A program made the translations under genes and the position numbers. A stretch of DNA of 5,139 nt, taken from assembly GCA_001797745.1 (NCBI GenBank), contig MGQF01000089.1, forward strand, positions 15,214 to 20,352, read 5' to 3'. Source of the DNA: Deltaproteobacteria bacterium RBG_13_52_11. Lineage in GTDB: Bacteria; Desulfobacterota; B13-G15; RBG-16-54-18. How positions within the stretch are numbered: position 1 is the first letter of the stretch; each line of letters begins with the position of its first letter. Positions 1-5,139 of the stretch are shown here, piece after piece. The notes under the pieces were generated by a model. That model searched no databases and had not been told where the DNA came from. It was given only the letters and a program-made list of their open reading frames with translations.

Positions 1-37
1 CCACGCCATAAATCTTTCCTTTAAAAAATCCATTCAT
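1..37 (-). CDS. 5' end of a divergent gene, possibly precorrin-2 C20-methyltransferase (partial)
   Basis: Read on the minus strand, an ATG at 37-35 opens a frame of 12 codons (MNGFFKGKIYGV) that leaves the window at its left edge. The start is supported by an AAGGAG ribosome binding site six bases upstream and by a plausible promoter further upstream. The residues KGKIYGV resemble the start of CobI/CbiL-type tetrapyrrole methylases, which commonly begin with a short basic stretch, then LYGVG and the S-adenosylmethionine-binding GVGPGDP loop. The next residues, which would settle this, are outside the window. The existence of a gene is well supported by the start signals. The cobalamin-synthesis identity is inference from about seven residues and could be wrong. 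Confidence 0.55.
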   Translation of the reverse strand, partial: MNGFFKGKIYGV

Positions 38-43
38 AGTGTA

Positions 44-49
44 CTCCTT
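44..49 (-). promoter_or_regulatory. Shine-Dalgarno site of the left-edge minus-strand gene
   Basis: The plus strand reads CTCCTT here, so the minus strand reads AAGGAG, a near-perfect anti-16S match. Six bases (TACACT) separate it from the ATG at 37-35, which is optimal spacing. This is the strongest ribosome binding site in the window and is the main reason to believe that a minus-strand gene starts at 37. Confidence 0.75.
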
Positions 50-96
50 GATTGCTCTTTGAAAGCTGCATGAATAGTATGATATGTATGAATAAT

Positions 97-124
97 AGTA
101 TATCTTATTTTTATAGTATTTCAA
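97..124 (-). promoter_or_regulatory. Candidate sigma70-type promoter for the left-edge gene
   Basis: On the minus strand a TTGAAA -35 element (plus-strand positions 119-124) is followed after 16 bases by a TATACT -10 element (97-102), matching the consensus at four and five of six positions. Transcription would start near position 90, giving a leader of about 50 bases before the ATG at 37. The region is AT-rich, so chance matches are expected. The orientation and distance to a well-supported start make it plausible. Confidence 0.4.
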
Positions 125-138
125 GACATTTATCTTAT
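101..138. repeat. Octamer TATCTTAT direct repeat in the divergent control region
   Basis: The octamer TATCTTAT occurs at 101-108 and again at 131-138, exactly 30 bases apart, or about three helical turns. A partial third copy, TATCTT, lies at 170-175. The first copy overlaps the minus-strand -10 candidate and the second lies just upstream of its -35 element. Such phasing would suit binding of a regulator to one face of the DNA. In an AT-rich stretch the repeat may also be chance, and no known operator is recognised. Confidence 0.25.
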
Positions 139-173
139 GAGACACGTGAAAAAGAAAATGGTTTAGTTTTATC

Positions 174-202
174 TTGTTTAAATATAGTAATCATCGTAAA
201 AT
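174..202 (+). promoter_or_regulatory. Candidate sigma70-type promoter for the addA-like operon
   Basis: A TTGTTT -35 element (174-179) is separated by 17 bases from a TAAAAT -10 element (197-202). The -10 matches the consensus at five of six positions and the -35 only at its conserved TTG. Transcription would start near 209, giving a leader of about 36 bases before the ATG at 245. It is the best plus-strand candidate in the spacer, but the low GC content makes chance matches likely. Confidence 0.4.
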
Positions 203-244
203 ACTGGTACAAAAAAGATCAAATAATTATTGAGTAACTAAGCT

Positions 245-2788
245 ATGCTTAAACAAGACGTTTATCCTTACATTCATTACCTCAAGGCCTCTGCCGGGGC
301 CGGGAAGACGTATCAGCTCACCATCAGGTTCCTCTCACTCCTGGCAGGAATGAAGCCCTCGGCAGAAGTTCTTCGTCAGATTGTGGCCATCACCTTCACC
401 AATCGGGCAGCTGCCGAGATGAAGGAGCGCATCATCCTCGCCCTCAAACAGATCGCTTTGGGTGAGGTGGAAGGGGCCAGGTTGACGCACGAGGTGGGTT
501 TGCGACCTTCAGAGGCTACTGCCTGGCTGGATACCATCCTTGCCCATTTTAGCGATTTTCACGTCCGCACCATCGATAGTCTCGTTTATGTCCTGCTACG
601 GGCCTTTTCTTTGGAGATGGGGCTACGGCCGGAGCTGGAGGTGGTCTTTGAGCAAGATACCATCCTCGATCTTTGTTTTGATCGGTTGCTCTCCAGTGCC
701 CGGTGGGGAGACGAGGAGGATCGACTTTTTCAGCTCTTCACCGAACTCCTCGAGACGTATCTGAGGGTAGAGGAGGCGGGGGGCCTGGTGGTGGAACGAG
801 GGATCAGGAGGAGGATTCGGGAGCTCTACGAAAAGGCGGATATCCATAGCACAGCCGGTCCCCAACCGGAGCTGAGCAGGGCTGAGGATAAATTGAGGTA
901 TGTCGCCCAAAAGCTCCTTGCGGCAATACATAAGGGGGGGTGTGCAGAGTATCTCCGTAAGCGGACCTTGCAGACCGACTTCCTCCAGGACCCCCTGGCC
1001 CATCTGGAAAAGGCCTTTTTCGAAAAGGCCTCCTTTGGAGAGCTTCTAACGAGCAAGGCTCAGGGGCTTGATGAGACCGCCCTCGCTCACCTGGACGCCC
1101 TCTACCAGGAGCTCAAAGAGGCGCGGGATGCGTACCTCGGCATCCTGGCCAGGGCGAAGGTCCACGCCTATATGAGGGCAATGGATGAGTTACAACGGGA
1201 GATAAGGGGCATATCCGCACGGGAAGGTCTTATTTTAGGGCGGAACTGGCATTCCATGATCAAGGAATACTTCCATGAGGGTGAAGGGGCAGGGGCCTTT
1301 GCCTTCGTGAAGTTGGGCTCGATGGTCCGACACTTCCTCATCGACGAATTCCAGGATACTAGCCGTCCCCAGTGGGAGGCACTCCTTCCCCTCTTGGACG
1401 AGAGCCTCGCCACCGGTGGGAGCCTCTTTTATGTGGGGGATGTCAAGCAGGCCATCTATGGATGGCGTGGAGGGGACTGGCGTCTCTTTGGGGAGGTGGT
1501 AACTGGCTACTTTCCCAGTGTCTCCCCCCAGGGCAAGAAGGGCGGTACCCTGACAGTGAATTATCGTTCCCTGCCCCGGATTGTTGAGTTTAACAATGGG
1601 CTATACCGCCTCCTTATTGATGAACAATTCGCTCAGAAAATCGCCGGGGTCATACTCGGGGAGAAGGCACAGGGGTGGGCAAAGGCGCTGCTGGCCCAGT
1701 CCATTGCTCGCAACTTTGAGGATGTGGAGCAAGGGATTGCGCCTCACCTGCAGGAAGGCCAGGAAAAAGGGAGGGTTGAGATCGCCTCCTTCTTAGCCCC
1801 GGCAGAGGAGTTGCGCCAGGCGGTTAAGGTACGGCTCATCGGGGAGGTGAAGGAGGTCTGGAATCGGAGAAAGGGGAAAGGAATTGCCGTTCTGGTTCGA
1901 CGTAACAGGGATGCCGAGGATATTGCGGCATGGCTCATGGCCGAGGGGATCCCGGTGGTCACGGAGAACTCCCTGCGACTGCGCAGCTCTGATCTTATTA
2001 AGGGATTGGTGGCCTTTTTGCGGTTTCTCGATTACCCCCTCGATGACCTCTCCTTTTGGGGGGCGATTGCCAGCCGCCTCTTTCAGGGGCTACCTGACCT
2101 CTCTCTGGAGGCCCTGGAGACCTTTAGCTCAGAAGGGAGGTGGCAGCCACCGCTTTATAAGGCCTTTGAGAGGAGGTTTCCAGAGGTCAGCGAGGGGCTC
2201 ATCAGGCCTCTTTTGGCCCGTGTGGGTTTTGTCACCCCCTACGACCTTGCCCGTGAGGTGGCTGAACGGTTTCTCCTCTTAGAGCGCTTCCCCGGGGAGG
2301 TGATCTTCATCTATCGCTTTTTCGAGCTCATCTTTCAGACAGAGGCCAAGGGGCAGCGGAGCCTTGCGCACTTTCTCCAGTTCTGGGAGGAGGGGGGGAT
2401 GGAGGAGAAGATCGGCCTCCCCGAAGAGGTCTCCGCTGTGAGGGTCCTCACCATCCACAAGGCAAAGGGGCTCGAGTTTCCCGCCGTCTTCATCCCCTTT
2501 ACCAACTGGAGGCTGGAGCGTCCCCGCTTGGCGAAACTCGATGATGGGAGCTTCGTAAACCTGAAAAGACCCCTTCCTTCTCAGCTGGAAAAGGAGAGAA
2601 CCATGATGATGATAAACGAAGCCCTGGAGACCCTCAACCTCCTCTACGTGGCCACCACCAGGGCCGAGGAAGAACTCTATCTCTACGAGACTAGCCTCCC
2701 GCCACCCCGCGGCGAGGGGGTCGAGCGAGGCTACCTCTCCGCCTGGTTGCGGGAGATGCTCATCCAGAGAGGGTATCCTGTGTCATGA
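245..2788 (+). CDS. addA: AddA/RecB-type superfamily 1 DNA helicase lacking the nuclease domain
   Basis: This protein of 847 residues is predicted to be the ATP-driven 3'-5' motor of an AddAB-type helicase-nuclease that processes double-strand DNA ends for RecA-dependent repair in the cytoplasm. All core motifs are visible: Walker A ASAGAGKT (15-22), Ia TFTNRAAAEMKERI (50-63), TIDSL (109-113), Walker B LIDEFQDTS (365-373), motif III VGDVKQAIYGWRGG (397-410), IV LTVNYRS (436-442), V RVLTIHKAKGLEF (733-745) and VI YVATTRA (801-807). The segment around 573-606 resembles the AddA domain-2 region with its PLDD motif. Canonical AddA proteins have about 1150-1250 residues and end in a RecB-type nuclease. 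This one stops 40 residues after motif VI, and the nuclease is encoded by the next gene, whose ATG overlaps this stop. An in-frame TAA at 239-241 and the nearby Walker A support the start at 245. Only a weak GAG (232-234) serves as Shine-Dalgarno site. The family is certain. The symbol is by analogy, as RecB-like naming is also possible. Confidence 0.93.
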   Translation: MLKQDVYPYIHYLKASAGAGKTYQLTIRFLSLLAGMKPSAEVLRQIVAITFTNRAAAEMKERIILALKQIALGEVEGARLTHEVGLRPSEATAWLDTILAHFSDFHVRTIDSLVYVLLRAFSLEMGLRPELEVVFEQDTILDLCFDRLLSSARWGDEEDRLFQLFTELLETYLRVEEAGGLVVERGIRRRIRELYEKADIHSTAGPQPELSRAEDKLRYVAQKLLAAIHKGGCAEYLRKRTLQTDFLQDPLAHLEKAFFEKASFGELLTSKAQGLDETALAHLDALYQELKEARDAYLGILARAKVHAYMRAMDELQREIRGISAREGLILGRNWHSMIKEYFHEGEGAGAFAFVKLGSMVRHFLIDEFQDTSRPQWEALLPLLDESLATGGSLFYVGDVKQAIYGWRGGDWRLFGEVVTGYFPSVSPQGKKGGTLTVNYRSLPRIVEFNNGLYRLLIDEQFAQKIAGVILGEKAQGWAKALLAQSIARNFEDVEQGIAPHLQEGQEKGRVEIASFLAPAEELRQAVKVRLIGEVKEVWNRRKGKGIAVLVRRNRDAEDIAAWLMAEGIPVVTENSLRLRSSDLIKGLVAFLRFLDYPLDDLSFWGAIASRLFQGLPDLSLEALETFSSEGRWQPPLYKAFERRFPEVSEGLIRPLLARVGFVTPYDLAREVAERFLLLERFPGEVIFIYRFFELIFQTEAKGQRSLAHFLQFWEEGGMEEKIGLPEEVSAVRVLTIHKAKGLEFPAVFIPFTNWRLERPRLAKLDDGSFVNLKRPLPSQLEKERTMMMINEALETLNLLYVATTRAEEELYLYETSLPPPRGEGVERGYLSAWLREMLIQRGYPVS

Positions 2789-3300
2789 GTCCGAGGCCTC
2801 CAGCGATAAAGATCTATAACCACCCCGTTTCCCTGCTTCAGGATCAGGGCAGGGTCGGCTCAGCCCTGCGGGGAGAACTCATCCATCACGCCCTCTTCTT
2901 TCTTGATCACTGTTCAGTGCGGGAGGATATCGAGCGGGCCGTCCTGCAGGCTTTTTCCCTCCAAGGAGTTGATAGGCAGCGCTGGGCAGTAGAGGAGGAG
3001 TACCTCACACCCATCGTGAACGCCCTCTCCCTCCCCCAGGTGAGGCAGTGGTTTAAACAGGGGGTTATGAACCTGCGGGAGGTGGAGGTGGTGGATGCCC
3101 AGGGTGAGGTGCATCGAATCGACCGCCTGGTCATTGGTGAGGGGGTGTTGGAGGTGATCGATTTTAAGGTGGGCAATCGGGAGGAAGGACACCGGGCCCA
3201 GGTGGAACTTTACCAGAGACTCGTGGAGGCCATCTTCGGCAGGCCAACGCAGGGCTACCTCCTCTATATCGATGAACCCGCTGTGGTGGTTGTGCGATGA
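2785..3300 (+). CDS. Stand-alone PD-(D/E)XK (RecB-type) nuclease, probable detached AddA nuclease subunit
   Basis: This protein of 171 residues carries the RecB/AddA-type nuclease signature in order: GELIHHA with His34 (30-36), then HRIDRLV with Asp113, VIDFKVG with Asp126 and Lys128 as the D-x-K catalytic core, and the downstream Q-x3-Y motif (Gln139, Tyr143). The active site therefore looks complete, and it should cut DNA using divalent metal. There is only one cysteine (Cys43), so it lacks the four-cysteine iron-sulphur cluster of AddB and Cas4 nucleases, which fits an AddA/RecB C-terminal origin. It starts inside the stop of the helicase gene (ATGA, 2785-2788) in a different frame and ends inside the start of the AddB-like gene. 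A GAGG at 2769-2772 lies 12 bases upstream, rather far, so translational coupling is likely. From position and type, I infer that it associates with the helicase as a third subunit. An independent nuclease role cannot be excluded. Confidence 0.88.
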   Translation: MSPRPPAIKIYNHPVSLLQDQGRVGSALRGELIHHALFFLDHCSVREDIERAVLQAFSLQGVDRQRWAVEEEYLTPIVNALSLPQVRQWFKQGVMNLREVEVVDAQGEVHRIDRLVIGEGVLEVIDFKVGNREEGHRAQVELYQRLVEAIFGRPTQGYLLYIDEPAVVVVR

Positions 3301-5139
3301 ATAAAGTCACTGTTATCCCCTTCCGGGAGAACTTTCTCAAGAAGCTCGCCGAAGAGATTTTCAACCGACATTTTGCGCCCGATGATCCCCTAGCCCTAGC
3401 TCAGGTAACTGTCGTGCTCCCTCACCGTAGGGGGATCATCTACTTGCGTGACTACATCTTTCAGCTCATCAGCTCCGAAAGGCGAAGGCCTTTTTTCCCA
3501 CCGCGGATCATCGCCATCGCGGACTTGGTAGAGGAGATAACGGTGCAATTGGAAGATCCTCCCCGGCGCCCCCTTTCACCCCCTGATCAGGCCTGGGTCC
3601 TCTTCGGGGTGGTGCAAGGGAGTTCCAGCTATGGAAAGGTTACTGCCAGCTGGGATCGATTTTTCCCGTGGGGGATACGACTGGCAGCCCTCCTGGATGA
3701 GATCGATCGCGAGTTGGTCGCCCCCCGGGACATGCATTATCCCGAGGACGTCCCCGTGGATGCCAGGACCCTCTTGGAAGGGCTGGAGGAGATATACGCC
3801 ACCTTTGATCGCCAGTTACGGATGGATGGTCTCACCACACCGGGAAAGAGGCTGCGATTGTTGGCGGAACGAATAGAGGAGGCCCCTTTTGGGAAAAGGC
3901 CGATTTATCTGGCTGGCTTCTATGCCCTCACCGGTGCCGAGGAGCGGATCTTTAGGTACCTCTTCTCGCAGGGTGCCAGGGTCTTCTGGCATGCCGACCC
4001 AGAGGAACTTCCCCCCCTGTACAAGCGCTGGAGGGAACAGTGGGGTCTGGAGATCGAGACCCCGGGTGATGGCACCCATCCCTCTCCACGTCTCCACTTT
4101 TATGAATCTTACGATCTCCATGCCGAACTCCTCCAGACGCAGGAGATCCTCCCCTCCGTAATCCATCGGCCCGATGAATGCGCCCTGGTGCTACCCGACC
4201 CATCGGCCCTGATCCCCACCCTGTATAGCCTTCCTTTGAGGATGCTCGTTAATGTTTCTCTCGGCTATCCGTTAGAGCGGACAGCCCTCGCTTCTCTCCT
4301 CGAACAGCTGATGAGACTGCAAGAAGGAAGAGATGAAGAAGGGGCCTATTACCACCAGGATTGTCTTACCCTTATCAGGCATCCCTATTTACGAAGGCTT
4401 CCTACCCCCTCAGGCAGAGAGGGGCGTATCGTCCTCCACTTCCTGGAAGAAAAGATTAGGCACTACGGAAAGCCCTTTTTGTCGCACGCGGAGTTGGTGG
4501 ATGTCCTTGCCATATCCGAAGATCCGGACCGAGACAGAAACTTTCTGGCCACCGAAAGGCTGGACTTGGAAGAGGCTCAGGAGTTCGTCCGGGAACTTCG
4601 CCGTCATCTCCTGACCCCGTGGGAGGATCTGCACACCTCTTTGGAGATGGCTGCCGCCCTCAAAGGTTTGGTGCACTTCCTCTTTGTCCCCTTTGCGGAG
4701 CAGGAGGATTTTTTGCGCGACCACCCCTTCGACAATGAGTTTATCTATACCCTGGAGGAGGGCGTGATTCCCAGCCTGGAGGATGCCCTCTTCGCCCGGC
4801 ATCCCATGGACAAGCGGCTCCTCTTTTCCCTGCTGCGTGAGGTGCTTCACATGGTCCGCACCCCCTTTGAAGGGCACCCCCTGGTCGGACTACAGCTCTT
4901 GGGGCTGTTGGAGACGAGGCTCCTCTCCTTCGATAAGGTCATCGTCATCGATGTGAATGAGGATGTGGTACCTGCCCATGAGGAGGTTAACCCGCTGCTA
5001 CCCGAACCCCTCAAGGGGGCATTTGGTCTGGCAGGCCGCGAGCAGGAAGAGGCCATCGTACGCTACCACTTTGAACGCCTCATCGCTTGTGCAAAGGAGG
5101 TTTATCTCCTTTGGCAGTCCTCTACCAAGCCGACCACAT
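3297..5139 (+). CDS. addB: AddB-type helicase-nuclease subunit, 3' end outside the window (partial)
   Basis: From the ATG at 3297 the frame stays open to the right edge without a stop, giving 614 complete codons. The N-terminus (VIPFRENFLKKLAEE, 6-20) sits where helicases have Walker A but has no GKT/GKS, as in alphaproteobacterial-type AddB, an inactivated helicase. Other AddB-like landmarks are DPLALAQVTVVLPHRR (30-45), PFFPPRIIAIADL (65-77), GFYALTGAEE (207-216), NVSLGYPL (319-326), the segment from LVGLQLLGLLETR (529-541) to FDKVIVIDVNEDVVP (545-559), and NPLLPE (565-570). AddB stabilises the complex, scans single-stranded DNA and usually ends in an iron-sulphur PD-(D/E)XK nuclease. Family members have roughly 950-1050 residues, so about a third, including any nuclease, lies beyond the window. 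The start overlaps the preceding stop (ATGA, 3297-3300) with no strong Shine-Dalgarno site, suggesting coupling. The family assignment is from remembered motif patterns and is fairly secure. Confidence 0.85.
   Translation, partial: MNKVTVIPFRENFLKKLAEEIFNRHFAPDDPLALAQVTVVLPHRRGIIYLRDYIFQLISSERRRPFFPPRIIAIADLVEEITVQLEDPPRRPLSPPDQAWVLFGVVQGSSSYGKVTASWDRFFPWGIRLAALLDEIDRELVAPRDMHYPEDVPVDARTLLEGLEEIYATFDRQLRMDGLTTPGKRLRLLAERIEEAPFGKRPIYLAGFYALTGAEERIFRYLFSQGARVFWHADPEELPPLYKRWREQWGLEIETPGDGTHPSPRLHFYESYDLHAELLQTQEILPSVIHRPDECALVLPDPSALIPTLYSLPLRMLVNVSLGYPLERTALASLLEQLMRLQEGRDEEGAYYHQDCLTLIRHPYLRRLPTPSGREGRIVLHFLEEKIRHYGKPFLSHAELVDVLAISEDPDRDRNFLATERLDLEEAQEFVRELRRHLLTPWEDLHTSLEMAAALKGLVHFLFVPFAEQEDFLRDHPFDNEFIYTLEEGVIPSLEDALFARHPMDKRLLFSLLREVLHMVRTPFEGHPLVGLQLLGLLETRLLSFDKVIVIDVNEDVVPAHEEVNPLLPEPLKGAFGLAGREQEEAIVRYHFERLIACAKEVYLLWQSSTKPTT

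Noticed and set aside
143..148. CACGTG palindrome in the spacer
   Set aside because: It is a single six-base palindrome without extended symmetry and is easily explained by chance.
52..237. A 61-codon plus-strand open frame in the AT-rich spacer
   Set aside because: It begins at a TTG with no ribosome binding site, overlaps the candidate promoters, has a composition typical of random AT-rich DNA and no recognisable domain.
623..1003. A 126-codon minus-strand open frame inside the helicase gene
   Set aside because: It is antisense to the helicase, has no start signals and shows no recognisable family features.
1012..1030. A hairpin-capable inverted repeat, GGCCTTTT-TCG-AAAAGGCC
   Set aside because: It sits in the middle of the helicase gene, has no following T run, and follows from the coding of an EKAFFEKASF stretch, so a terminator or regulatory role is not supported.
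2740..2800. Possible programmed frameshift joining the helicase to the nuclease
   Set aside because: There is no slippery heptamer before the helicase stop, and the nuclease has its own ATG overlapping that stop, so reinitiation explains the junction better.
4410..4877. A 155-codon minus-strand open frame inside the AddB-like gene
   Set aside because: It lies antisense to a well-supported coding frame with clear AddB landmarks. Long antisense frames are expected in GC-rich genes, and its protein shows no motif.

Overview
The window looks like bacterial chromosome. It holds a compact plus-strand operon for an AddAB/RecBCD-type double-strand-break repair helicase-nuclease, with the first codons of a divergently transcribed gene at the left edge. 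Coding DNA is GC-rich (by eye in the upper 50s percent) and uses many AGG and CGG arginine codons, while the short region upstream of the operon is strongly AT-rich. The sequence does not fix the organism. A Gram-negative bacterium, perhaps a Deltaproteobacteria/Desulfobacterota-like anaerobe, is a guess from the style of the proteins. No rRNA, tRNA, CRISPR array or mobile element was seen.

Layout: positions 1-37 (minus strand) carry the first 12 codons of a gene that leaves the window, preceded by a very good ribosome binding site. Its N-terminus is compatible with a precorrin-2 C20-methyltransferase (CobI/CbiL), but that rests on few residues. Positions 38-244 are an AT-rich divergent control region with a plausible promoter in each direction and a repeated octamer. 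Positions 245-2788 encode an 847-residue superfamily 1 helicase of the AddA/RecB type with a complete motif set but no C-terminal nuclease. Positions 2785-3300 encode a separate 171-residue PD-(D/E)XK nuclease of the AddA/RecB C-terminal type with an apparently intact active site. From 3297 to the right edge an open frame with no stop (614 codons visible) encodes an AddB-type protein, resembling the alphaproteobacterial AddB form that lacks a Walker A motif.

The three plus-strand genes are joined by two ATGA start/stop overlaps, so they are probably co-transcribed and translationally coupled. The simplest reading is one enzyme made from three polypeptides: a helicase motor, a detached nuclease that would normally be fused to that motor, and an AddB scaffold that usually carries a second nuclease at its C-terminus (outside the window). 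It would process broken DNA ends for RecA-dependent repair and might also degrade foreign linear DNA. The detached nuclease is the most notable feature. A 12-base leader before the first operon ATG lacks a strong Shine-Dalgarno sequence, in contrast to the leftward gene.
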